A DNA stretch of 21,494 nucleotides from Acidobacteriota bacterium (lineage in GTDB: Bacteria > Acidobacteriota > Terriglobia > Terriglobales > Acidobacteriaceae): NCBI GenBank assembly GCA_021846065.1, contig JAJZCP010000007.1:1-21494 (forward strand), read 5' to 3'. Of the stretch, positions 6,330-13,591 are shown piece after piece. The notes under the pieces were generated by a model. That model saw nothing but the letters and a program-made list of their open reading frames with translations, was not told the DNA's origin and did not search any database. The stretch's first letter is position 1, and every line of letters begins with the position of its first letter. The translations under genes were made by a program, and so were the position numbers.

Positions 6330-8276
6330 TTACCGGCGGACTTCGCCGCGGGTCGTGGGGCCTGGAACGGGTCGATTCACTGACTCGGCCTGCAACTGCC
6401 GCGTCGGGTTTCCTTGCATCTCGTGACTGGAGAAGATAGGCAATTTAAGAATGAACTCTGTACCCTTGTTCACTTCGGATTCTACTTGAACTGAGCCGTT
6501 ATGCAGTTGGAGTATCCGATAGGTCATCGCCAGCCCGATCCCGGTTCCATCCCGCTTGGTGGTGAAGTAAAGGTTGAAGATGCGGCCCAGGATGTCGCGC
6601 GGAATGCCGCAGCCCTGATCGCGGATTTTCAGGCTGGCGTCATGCGGGTTCTGCCGCAGCGAGATGTTCAGATCGCCACCCTCCGCCATGGCCTGTGCGC
6701 CATTTAGCAGCACGTTCAGCAGCGCCTGCTGGATCATGTCGGCATCGACGCGGACGTAGACGGGATTCTGCGGCATCTGGCATAACACGCGCACAGAGCG
6801 CTGCTCCATCTCGGGCGATGCCAGCGTAACGACGGACTGAACGACGGACCGCAGGTCATGCACCGACAGGTCCAGCTCTACCGGCCGCGAAAAGTCGACA
6901 AGTGTCTGGACCACGCGATCCAGCCGCCGGATTTCGTTCTGGATCACATCGACGTGACGGTCGGCGGTATGGTCGTTGCGCGCCAGCTTCTCCCGCAGCA
7001 GTTCCAGGTGGACGACGATCGCATTGATCGGGTTTTTAACCTCATGCCCGACGCCGGATGTCAGCCGGCCCAGGTCGGCCAGGCGGCGCGACACCTCCAG
7101 CTCGGTTTCAATCTGGCGCATGGACTCACTGTCATGCAAGGTAAGCAGCGCACCCAGCCCGCTGGCGCCGCGTGCATCGCTGGCCGCGTCAATGAAGTCG
7201 AGCGACACCTGAATGCGCCGGCCAGTCTCGGTCACCAGATCTTCCTGCAGCAGGGGAGAGCGTGAATTGAAGGCGCGCCGCACAACCTGGCCTACCATCG
7301 ACTGGCGATCAAAGATTTCATGCAGCTCCATGCCCAGCATCTGTTCCCGGGTCAGACCCAGAAAGTGCTCGACCGAGTCACTGACCATCACGACCCGGGC
7401 GTCCTGAGTAAACAGCATGACGCCGTCTTGAAGGTTTTCGAGAACCTGGTCGAAGTTTTCTTTCAGCGCAATGAAGACCTCCTCCACACTGCGCATCCGC
7501 TGGCCCATCTGCTCAATCTTGCTGGAGACGCGGGCAATCTCGTCGGTCGGGCCAAGCAGCCGGCTTTCAGGCACCGGCTGCGGTCCGGCGAGCATCAACT
7601 GGTCCAACCGGTCACTGATGAGTTGCAGCGGCTGCAGCGCCATGTTCGACAGCAACGCAGCCACCAGGACCGTCAGCACAACAGACAGAATCAACAGCAC
7701 AAACTCCGCGTGCAGCCAGGGGGCCAGCTGGCTGCGCAGAAACGTTGTCCGGACGCCGACCCGGACGGTCAAGAACTGCTGTCCGTTGCGGGCCAGCCTT
7801 GCATCCACGGCATAGACCGCGGGAGGACCGAAGACAGTCCGGAATTTGCGCCATGCCGTCATCCTTCCGAGGGTCTGGAAGGCCGGCTGGTTGGGCATCA
7901 TGCTGCCTTCCAGCAGAGGGTCGGTACTCAGCAGGATTTCGCCCGAACTGTTCGCGATGTTGATGTCGTAAATGGTGGGGGAATAGCGAATGAAGGAATC
8001 GAGCGTCAGGCCGAGCGACGAGTCTTTACGGATCGCCGTACGGATCGCCTGGTTCAGTGCGCGGGGATCGTTCGCCGGAATCGAAACGCCGGCCAGGTTG
8101 CGCTCAATGGCGGCCCGTACAGCCAGCAGCACCTGGTGGGCGGCAATGTCATTGTGTTCATAGCTCTGCTGGATGCGTTCGGACAGCAGCTGCGAAAGGT
8201 AGAGAAAGGACAGGGAAACGACGATGATCGAAACCATGGCCGTGATGGCGGCCACCAGCTTGACTCGAATTCTCAT
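6330..8276 (-). CDS. Membrane sensor histidine kinase (extracytoplasmic sensor, HAMP, PAS, HisKA, HATPase)
   Basis: A 648-residue sensor kinase. Transmembrane segment 1 is at about 8-29 and segment 2 at about 191-213. Between them lies a ~160-residue extracytoplasmic domain of Cache-like appearance (DINIANSSGEILLSTDP). A HAMP linker follows (about 214-268), then a PAS domain (about 270-385, starting near LENLQDGVMLF). The HisKA box GVGHEVKNPINAI carries the phospho-acceptor His411. The HATPase domain shows the N box LLNVLLNGAQAM (519-530), G1 box DQGCGIP (553-559) and TGIGL (578-582). The kinase class resembles NtrB/AtoS partners of sigma-54 regulators. It lies 45 bases after the response regulator gene, its evident partner. 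The ATG has GGAG nine bases upstream. The last ~30 residues are an unusual polar tail. The signal sensed is unknown. Confidence 0.93.
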   Translation of the reverse strand: MRIRVKLVAAITAMVSIIVVSLSFLYLSQLLSERIQQSYEHNDIAAHQVLLAVRAAIERNLAGVSIPANDPRALNQAIRTAIRKDSSLGLTLDSFIRYSPTIYDINIANSSGEILLSTDPLLEGSMMPNQPAFQTLGRMTAWRKFRTVFGPPAVYAVDARLARNGQQFLTVRVGVRTTFLRSQLAPWLHAEFVLLILSVVLTVLVAALLSNMALQPLQLISDRLDQLMLAGPQPVPESRLLGPTDEIARVSSKIEQMGQRMRSVEEVFIALKENFDQVLENLQDGVMLFTQDARVVMVSDSVEHFLGLTREQMLGMELHEIFDRQSMVGQVVRRAFNSRSPLLQEDLVTETGRRIQVSLDFIDAASDARGASGLGALLTLHDSESMRQIETELEVSRRLADLGRLTSGVGHEVKNPINAIVVHLELLREKLARNDHTADRHVDVIQNEIRRLDRVVQTLVDFSRPVELDLSVHDLRSVVQSVVTLASPEMEQRSVRVLCQMPQNPVYVRVDADMIQQALLNVLLNGAQAMAEGGDLNISLRQNPHDASLKIRDQGCGIPRDILGRIFNLYFTTKRDGTGIGLAMTYRILQLHNGSVQVESEVNKGTEFILKLPIFSSHEMQGNPTRQLQAESVNRPVPGPTTRGEVRR

Positions 8277-8321
8277 CGCTTCGGCTCCAGGGAAGAGTCC
8301 GGAACACCCGGCGACTGCCGC

Positions 8322-9722
8322 CTAGTCGGAGGCAGTTGCATGACTGCCATATTCTTTTAATTTGTTGTGCAGCGTCTTCAGGCTGATTCCAAGAATCTCA
8401 GCGGCACGCGTCTTGTTATTTCCGGTCGACTCCAGCGTGCGAAGAATCAGGCGGCGTTCGGCCTCATCGACCGTAGTCCCGACGGGCATGCGCAGCGGAT
8501 CGGCTTCGGACGCAGCCGGCAGCCGGACGGACCCTAGCCCTGGCGGCAGGTGATGGCGCCCCAGAGTTCCAGACCCGCAGAGAACAACGGCGCGCTCCAG
8601 CACATTGCGCAGTTCGCGCACATTCCCCGGCCAGTCAAAGGTCTGCAGTTCAGCCAGCAGCGCGGGATCGATGCCAGTCACCCGGCAGGCGTGCCGCTCG
8701 TTCATCGTGCGGATAATCGCCTCTGCAATGATGGGAATGTCTTCCAGGTGATCGCGCAGCGGCGGCATTTCAATGTTGAAGACATTCAGGCGGTAATACA
8801 GGTCACTGCGGAGTTGGCCGTTGGCGATGGCTTCTTCAGGCTTTTTATTGGTCGCGGCCAGTACGCGGACGTTAATGGGCGTCTCCGTCTTGCTGCCCAG
8901 CCGGCGAAAGGTGCGGTCCTCCAGCACACGCAGCAGCTTGGCCTGGGTGGCAATCGGCATTTCGCCAATTTCGTCGAGTAGCAGCGTCCCTTCTTCAGCC
9001 AGTTCAAAACAGCCGGCCCGCCGTTCGACCGCCCCCGTGAAGGCGCCCTTCTCATGGCCGAAGATTTCGCTCTCGATCAGCGTCTCTGGAATGGCGGCGC
9101 AGTTGACCGCGATGAAGGGCTTGCTGTTGCGGCTGCTCAGCTCATGCAGCGTGCGGGCTACCATCTCCTTCCCCGTACCGCTTTCGCCGGTGATGAGGAC
9201 AGAGACATTATTTGGGGCGATGCGCTCAATAAGATGAAAAATGGCCTGCATCGGCGCCGAGTGTCCGACCATGGAGCCAAGAATTCCGGTCTCGCGCGTC
9301 CGCCCACGCCCCCCCTCGTTTTCACGGACGACCTGCTGCTGGGTGCTGGCATTGCTCAACAGCTTCTTCAGTCGCAGCGGCTCAACCGGCTTCTGGATGT
9401 AATCAAACGCGCCGCGCTTCATTGACTCGACGGCGCTTTCAATGCTGCCTTGAGCAGTCAGCATAATCACCGCCAGACGTTCCGGACTTTCGGCCAGATG
9501 TCCCAGCAGTGTCAGTCCATCCATCCGTGGCATCTTCAGGTCAGAGACGACAATCTCCGGGTGCCACTGGGCGACGCGCTCCAGCGCTTCAACTCCGTCC
9601 TGCGCCACTTCAGTGGAGTAGCCCCAGCCCGAAATCAGCTCTGCCAATCCCATGCGGGCATTGGGCTCGTCTTCGACAATGAGAACTTTCTGCGCCATAA
9701 ATGACTTGTCGGCAGCGGACAT
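8322..9722 (-). CDS. Sigma-54-dependent response regulator (NtrC/AtoC family)
   Basis: A 466-residue activator with three domains. The receiver (about 10-125) has acidic residues Glu17, Asp18 and phospho-acceptor Asp61 in VVSDLKMP, with Thr89 and Lys111 as switch residues. The AAA+ domain (about 150-385) has Walker A GESGTGKE (179-186), the sigma-54 contact loop GAFTGA (226-231) and Walker B LLLDE (247-251). The arginine-containing motif RSDLYYRLN is at 305-313. A Fis-type helix-turn-helix ends the protein (TRAAEILGISLKTLHNKLKEYG). It binds enhancer sites and remodels sigma-54 RNA polymerase on phosphorylation. The start is either the ATG at 9722 (weak AAGG upstream) or the ATG at 9698, which begins right before the receiver. 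Target genes are unknown. It heads an operon with the kinase and a small lipoprotein. Confidence 0.95.
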   Translation of the reverse strand: MSAADKSFMAQKVLIVEDEPNARMGLAELISGWGYSTEVAQDGVEALERVAQWHPEIVVSDLKMPRMDGLTLLGHLAESPERLAVIMLTAQGSIESAVESMKRGAFDYIQKPVEPLRLKKLLSNASTQQQVVRENEGGRGRTRETGILGSMVGHSAPMQAIFHLIERIAPNNVSVLITGESGTGKEMVARTLHELSSRNSKPFIAVNCAAIPETLIESEIFGHEKGAFTGAVERRAGCFELAEEGTLLLDEIGEMPIATQAKLLRVLEDRTFRRLGSKTETPINVRVLAATNKKPEEAIANGQLRSDLYYRLNVFNIEMPPLRDHLEDIPIIAEAIIRTMNERHACRVTGIDPALLAELQTFDWPGNVRELRNVLERAVVLCGSGTLGRHHLPPGLGSVRLPAASEADPLRMPVGTTVDEAERRLILRTLESTGNNKTRAAEILGISLKTLHNKLKEYGSHATASD

Positions 9723-9896
9723 TTAACCTTGCATACCGGATCGAACTTCGCCTTTGCCCGTCGGCCCGAACGCCAGAAAGACAAGGGGGCGGTGTGCATC
9801 GCGTCTACACTGTTATCCTCCCCTGTTTGTACCACGGCAGGACCGCCTGCTGCTGATGCAAGTTGCAGAGTGTCTCGAAGCGCCTGGAGGTTTGTC
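9723..9896. other. Divergent intergenic region between the response regulator and the AsmA-family gene
   Basis: This 174-base gap must hold promoters for both directions. I looked for a sigma-54 -24/-12 pair (TGGCAC-N5-TTGC) on both strands and found no good one. A short palindrome, TGCAAGTTGCA, lies at 9857-9867, 30 bases before the AsmA-family start. A loose -10 match, TACACT, lies in the same gap on the plus strand. Neither is strong enough to call. Confidence 0.35.
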
Positions 9897-11579
9897 ATGC
9901 ATCGCTCAATCAAAATTGTCATTGGTGTTGTTGTGGTTGTGCTGCTGGTTTTGGTAGCCGTGGCACTGCTGGTGAGCGCAAACACTTTTCGGCCAATGCT
10001 TGAAAGCCGTCTGACGCAGGCCCTGGGGCGACAGGTCACTCTGGGATCGCTGCACTTCTCGCCGTTCACCGGCAGCCTGAATGCCGACAGTGTCCGTATC
10101 GCGGACGATCCGGCGTTTGGTCCACAACCGCTGCTGACGGCCAGCCGCCTGGAGATCGGCGTCAACATGGGACCGCTTATTTTCCATCGCCAGGTCCAGG
10201 TCCGCAGCTTCCGCGCCGTCAATCCGCAGATCAATCTTGTCCAGAACGCTCAAGGCACCTGGAACTTCTCAAATCTGGGGCATGCCTCGACCCAACAGCC
10301 GCAGAGCAGCAGTGGCAGCCTGTCCGGCTTTTCTGTAGGCACCATCGCGGTCAGTAACGGCACTGTGACGGTCGCCTCCGTTCCGCGGGCAGGGCCGGCG
10401 CGCACTTACAGCAATGTCAATGTGTCCGTCCATAACTTCTCAGCGACCAGCAACTTCCCGTTCAGCATGCGGGCCACCATGCCGGGCAACGGAACCGTAT
10501 CCCTGGATGGCACTGCGGGCCCGATCAATGCGCAGGACACCGCGGCCACGCCGTTCAACGCCAAGCTGCAGGTCCACAACCTTGACCCTGTAAAAGCCGG
10601 CTTTCTTTCGCCGGCCGCCGGTGTTGGCATGGTTGCCGATGCTGCGGCCGACGCGCAGTCGAACGGCACCGCGGTAAACAGCCAGGGCACGTTGACGCTC
10701 CATCAGTTACTGCTGACGAAGGGCGGCCAGCCAATTCCGCAGCCCGTAAACCTGACCTACAACGTAACGCAGCAACTGAAGGGCGGTGCGGGGGTTGTGC
10801 CGGCCGCGGAGTTGAAGGTTGGCGATACAGCCATCCATATGAATGGGCAATACCAGTTGGCTGAACCGGCAAACACCGGCTCCGCTGCGGCCAACGGCGC
10901 CACCAGCGCCAATCCGTGGATCAACATGAACGCCAACGGGCAAAACCTGTCGATCGATCAACTGCAGGCATTGCTCGTCTCTGCGGGCGTTAAACTGCCC
11001 AATGGCTCCGTGCTGCGCGGCGGCACGCTGACGATGGCCTTGAACGCGACCGGCCCGGTAAATGCGCTGGTGATCACGGGTCCCGTCGAGCTTGACAACA
11101 CGGAGCTTGCGGGCTTCGATCTGGGCTCCAAGATCTCCGGGCTTGCCGCGATGGGCGGCATCAAGACGGGCACTGTAAGCGAAATTCAGCAATTGCGCTT
11201 CAATCTGCGCTCCGCAGCCGGCGCCATCGCCACGGACAACATCTATGCGCGCATGCCGGCTATCGGCCAGGCGACGGGCAGCGGTACGGTTTCACCGGCC
11301 GGTGCGCTGGACTATCAGCTTGTCGTGCGCCTCACTGTCCTGCATGGAATCGGCCAGGCTGGCGCCAATCTCCTGACCAAGCTGAATTCCATGGCTGGCT
11401 CCAGCACGAAAGATGTCGCGGCCAATGGTGTGCCCATGCGCATTACAGGCACAGCCAGCGATCCTGTTATTCGTGCCGATATGAGCGGTCTGTTCCGGCG
11501 TAGTGGCGGAAATCTCTTAGGCAAGCCGGGCAAGACAAACCCCTCTGGCCTGCTGCACGGGCTGTTCGGCGGCAAATAG
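9897..11579 (+). CDS. AsmA-family envelope protein
   Basis: A 560-residue protein anchored by one N-terminal transmembrane segment (about residues 5-28, with a VVVVVLLVLVAV core) and otherwise periplasmic. The region just after the anchor, SANTFRPMLESRLTQALGRQ then VTLGSLHFSPFTG and VRIADDPAFG, is the hallmark N-terminus of AsmA proteins. These are bridge-like or lipid-handling envelope proteins thought to affect outer membrane assembly and phospholipid transport. The middle is a long beta-rich, Gly/Ala/Asn/Thr-rich region. A C-terminal AsmA-like segment (TGPVELDNTELAGFDLGSK and after) follows. The frame is open back to 9729, but the ATG at 9897 is chosen: GGAGG lies six bases upstream and the anchor then starts at residue 5. 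atpZ follows after 38 bases. The exact role is not known. Confidence 0.88.
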   Translation: MHRSIKIVIGVVVVVLLVLVAVALLVSANTFRPMLESRLTQALGRQVTLGSLHFSPFTGSLNADSVRIADDPAFGPQPLLTASRLEIGVNMGPLIFHRQVQVRSFRAVNPQINLVQNAQGTWNFSNLGHASTQQPQSSSGSLSGFSVGTIAVSNGTVTVASVPRAGPARTYSNVNVSVHNFSATSNFPFSMRATMPGNGTVSLDGTAGPINAQDTAATPFNAKLQVHNLDPVKAGFLSPAAGVGMVADAAADAQSNGTAVNSQGTLTLHQLLLTKGGQPIPQPVNLTYNVTQQLKGGAGVVPAAELKVGDTAIHMNGQYQLAEPANTGSAAANGATSANPWINMNANGQNLSIDQLQALLVSAGVKLPNGSVLRGGTLTMALNATGPVNALVITGPVELDNTELAGFDLGSKISGLAAMGGIKTGTVSEIQQLRFNLRSAAGAIATDNIYARMPAIGQATGSGTVSPAGALDYQLVVRLTVLHGIGQAGANLLTKLNSMAGSSTKDVAANGVPMRITGTASDPVIRADMSGLFRRSGGNLLGKPGKTNPSGLLHGLFGGK

Positions 11580-11617
11580 GCCGCGGCCGGTATAGGCTGT
11601 TCAGCAGAGCGAATCGC

Positions 11618-11872
11618 ATGACGCACAAAAAGCCCGGCCAGCCCGGTGACAATCGCAGGATGGTCCTGCAGGGGCTGGTCCGCGCGGACGCGATCGTGCA
11701 GATCGCCATCGCACTGCCGCTTTCAGCGCTGCTTGGCTGGGTGCTGGGTGATTTTCTCGCGCGGCGCTTTCATCAGGAGTGGATGGCTGTTGCCGGTCTG
11801 CTGCTGGGAATTGCCGCGGGATTTGTCCAGGTTGTCCGCCTGGCGAACCAGGCCAATCGTATGAATCATTAG
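11618..11872 (+). CDS. atpZ: AtpZ/AtpI-like small F0 accessory protein
   Basis: An 84-residue protein with two hydrophobic segments (about 27-47 and 56-74). It resembles the AtpZ family, which is encoded at the head of many atp operons. The pattern of two hairpin helices with a glycine-rich first helix (LPLSALLGWVLGDFLARR) and a second (AVAGLLLGIAAGFVQVVRL) is typical. In characterised cases AtpZ and AtpI form a membrane complex involved in Mg2+/Ca2+ handling and c-ring assembly. Its position directly before atpI and atpB supports the call. It starts at ATG; the ribosome binding site is weak. It could share a transcript with the AsmA-family gene upstream. Confidence 0.82.
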   Translation: MTHKKPGQPGDNRRMVLQGLVRADAIVQIAIALPLSALLGWVLGDFLARRFHQEWMAVAGLLLGIAAGFVQVVRLANQANRMNH

Positions 11873-11884
11873 GGGGAGCAGACT

Positions 11885-12286
11885 TTGCCGGCGATTGCAC
11901 TTTCTGAAGACGAAGTCCGGCGGACGCTTAAGCGGGCGCTCTGGATGGCGGGCGGCGTCGTTGTCGTGCTGACGCCGGTGCTCTGGGTGTGGCAGGGCTG
12001 GCGGGCGTGGCTGGTCTTCCTTATCGGTGCCGCCATTTCCGCTACCGGCGTGTTCGAGTATCTGCAGTTGCTCTCCGCCATGATGTCGCGGATGGAGGAG
12101 GGCCGCCAGCCGACCCCGATGGGCCGCGTACTGGCGATGTTCTTCCTGCGGCTGACCGGTGCAGCCGGGCTGCTCTATGTTAGTCTAAAGGTTCTGCGTG
12201 GTTCGGTTTACGCGCTGTTGGGCGGACTCGCCGTCTGCCTGATTGCCCTCACAATTGAGTCCATCCGGTTAGCTGCAAGGCGCTGA
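11885..12286 (+). CDS. atpI: ATP synthase subunit I (AtpI-like)
   Basis: A 133-residue membrane protein with four hydrophobic segments (about 19-36, 41-60, 80-100 and 104-124), the layout of the ATP synthase I family. AtpI acts as a chaperone for c-ring assembly and is not part of the finished enzyme. The start is TTG at 11885, with a strong AGGGGGAG ribosome binding site just after the atpZ stop; no ATG fits at the N-terminus. Sequence identity to AtpI is not obvious by eye. The call rests on size, topology and position between atpZ and atpB. Confidence 0.75.
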   Translation: MPAIALSEDEVRRTLKRALWMAGGVVVVLTPVLWVWQGWRAWLVFLIGAAISATGVFEYLQLLSAMMSRMEEGRQPTPMGRVLAMFFLRLTGAAGLLYVSLKVLRGSVYALLGGLAVCLIALTIESIRLAARR

Positions 12287-12348
12287 CTGCAGGATACGAT
12301 TGTGCGGCGCGCACCCGGCCGGACCGCCGTTGAGCAACAGGGAACGAC

Positions 12349-13080
12349 ATGCCGCTTCAACACTTTTTTGCCCATCTGCTGAATCTCGTCTTCGCCGGCC
12401 CCGCCGACTGGCTGCTGAACGCCATCGGGCATCCGCCGATCAATCCCGCTGCCCCCATCGACGGCACCTTCACGATGGAACTGCTCGCGTTTTTCATCCT
12501 GCTGGTCTTCTTTGTCATGGTTCGCGTTAGCCTGAACGTCGAGCGGCCGGGCGCCGCGCAGCAGCTTGCCGAGATGGCAGAGGAGTTCGTCACCGGCCAG
12601 ACCGAGCCGATCATTGGCGAGAAATACTCCATCTATCTCTGGTTCCTGACCGCACTCGTCCTTTTCGTGCTGGTCAACAATCTCATCGGGTTGCTCCCTG
12701 ACGTGGATACGCCTACGGCCAGTCCCGTCGTGCCCCTCGGACTCGCGCTCATCACGTTCGTCTACTACCACCTGCAGGGCCTGCGCTGGAACAAGGGCAG
12801 CTACATCAAGCAGTTTCTCGGGCCGCTCTGGTGGATTGCGCCGCTGATGCTGCCCATCGAACTCATTTCGCATCTGGCGCGCATCCTGTCGCTCACCATC
12901 CGTCTGTTCGCGAACATGTTTGCCAGCGATCTGCTGATTCTTATCTTTTTCTCGCTGTTTCCGCTGATCCTGCCGCTGCCCTTTATCGGGTTGCATCTGG
13001 CAGTCTCGCTGATTCAGGCGTATGTGTTCATGCTGCTGGCCTCCATTTACATTGGGCAGGCCGTGGCGCACGAACACTAA
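12349..13080 (+). CDS. atpB: ATP synthase F0 subunit a
   Basis: A 243-residue integral membrane subunit that forms the two proton half-channels next to the c-ring. Family hallmarks are clear. NNLIGLLPD lies at 110-118. The essential arginine is Arg185, in SLTIRLFANM, followed by Asn189. Glu171 in PIELISHLAR and Gln223 in SLIQAYVFMLL complete the channel residues. Hydrophobic segments cover most of the protein. The ATG has an AGGGA ribosome binding site. It lies 62 bases after atpI and is followed by a 136-base gap before atpE. Confidence 0.97.
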   Translation: MPLQHFFAHLLNLVFAGPADWLLNAIGHPPINPAAPIDGTFTMELLAFFILLVFFVMVRVSLNVERPGAAQQLAEMAEEFVTGQTEPIIGEKYSIYLWFLTALVLFVLVNNLIGLLPDVDTPTASPVVPLGLALITFVYYHLQGLRWNKGSYIKQFLGPLWWIAPLMLPIELISHLARILSLTIRLFANMFASDLLILIFFSLFPLILPLPFIGLHLAVSLIQAYVFMLLASIYIGQAVAHEH

Positions 13081-13102
13081 AAGTTTTGCCGTTGCAGGTT
13101 TC

Positions 13103-13127
13103 GCCGGGGTTCCGCTTCCGCCCCGGC
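13103..13127 (+). other. Hairpin between atpB and atpE
   Basis: GCCGGGG (13103-13109) pairs with CCCCGGC (13121-13127) around an 11-base loop. No T-run follows, so it is not an intrinsic terminator. It lies in the 136-base untranslated gap before atpE. It could stabilise the downstream c-subunit message or slow ribosome readthrough, which would fit the high c-subunit stoichiometry. Function is inferred only. Confidence 0.4.
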
Positions 13128-13216
13128 AGCAGCACCCCGTTCAGCGTGAGGGCGTCAGCACGGTGAACGTCAACCACCCACTGGCGGGGAATTCTAAGGA
13201 AGCTTTTGGAGCAGAA

Positions 13217-13525
13217 ATGCGCACGATGCAAAACGTATTTATGACATTGTCGGTGCTGTGCATGGCCATTCCGGCCATGGCGCAGTCGACCGGCGCCGCC
13301 GATACCCACGCCAGCATGGTGGCTATTGCGGCCGGTATCTCCATGGCAATCGCCTCGGGTCTTTGCGGACTGGGCCAGGGGCGCGCCGTTGCGTCCTCGA
13401 CGGAAGCGCTGGCGCGCAATCCAGGCGCGCGGCCGGGAATCTTCCTGTTTCTGGTGCTGGGCCTCGCGTTCATCGAGTCCCTCGCGCTGTTCACCTTCGC
13501 CATCATTCTGTTCAAGGTGAAGTAA
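13217..13525 (+). CDS. atpE: ATP synthase F0 subunit c with N-terminal signal-like extension
   Basis: A 102-residue proteolipid of the rotor ring. The two-helix hairpin is plain: helix 1 (about 35-60) ends with GLGQG, the polar loop holds ALARNPGA (65-72), and helix 2 carries the ion-binding carboxylate Glu87 in FIESLALF. Typical c subunits have 70-90 residues. Here the first ~23 residues (MRTMQNVFMTLSVLCMAIPAMA) read like a cleavable Sec signal peptide with an AMA|Q site. The frame is open back to 13022, but the ATG at 13217 has GGAG five bases upstream and begins the signal-like segment. Gln54 and Ser88 match two Na+ ligands of Na+-type rings, but the Thr and Tyr ligands are replaced by Leu89 and Phe92, so H+ is more likely. 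It is the last gene before a strong terminator. Confidence 0.95.
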   Translation: MRTMQNVFMTLSVLCMAIPAMAQSTGAADTHASMVAIAAGISMAIASGLCGLGQGRAVASSTEALARNPGARPGIFLFLVLGLAFIESLALFTFAIILFKVK

Positions 13526-13547
13526 GAAACTTTCGCTTCTGACGCGA

Positions 13548-13581
13548 ACGGCCTCCCCGCTGGGGAGGCCGTCGTGTTTTT
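13548..13581 (+). terminator. Intrinsic terminator after atpE
   Basis: ACGGCCTCCCC and GGGGAGGCCGT form a perfect 11-base-pair stem with a three-base loop (GCT), followed by CGTGTTTTT. This ends the F0 transcript 22 bases after the atpE stop. A second small stem (TTCGC 13532-13536 with GCGAA 13544-13548) lies just before it. Read on the minus strand, that stem is followed by AGTTTCTT, so the region may also weakly stop the convergent GH18 transcript. Confidence 0.92.
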
Positions 13582-13591
13582 CAGACAGTGG

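Noticed and set aside
9729..9896. Longer start for the AsmA-family protein
   Set aside because: It would place 56 polar residues before the membrane anchor; the ATG at 9897 has GGAGG at ideal spacing.
9723..9896. Possible sigma-54 promoter in the gap upstream of the response regulator
   Set aside because: The best candidate (around TTGCAG) lacks the GG of the -24 element; on the minus strand nothing better was found.
12302..12314. GTGCG-GCG-CGCAC inverted repeat in the atpI-atpB gap
   Set aside because: A five-base stem is common by chance in GC-rich sequence, and it lies well clear of the atpB ribosome binding site.
13022..13216. N-terminal extension of the c subunit back to 13022
   Set aside because: It overlaps the end of atpB in another frame, and the added residues (many Pro, Arg, Cys) do not look like c-subunit sequence. 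The ATG at 13217 has a good ribosome binding site.
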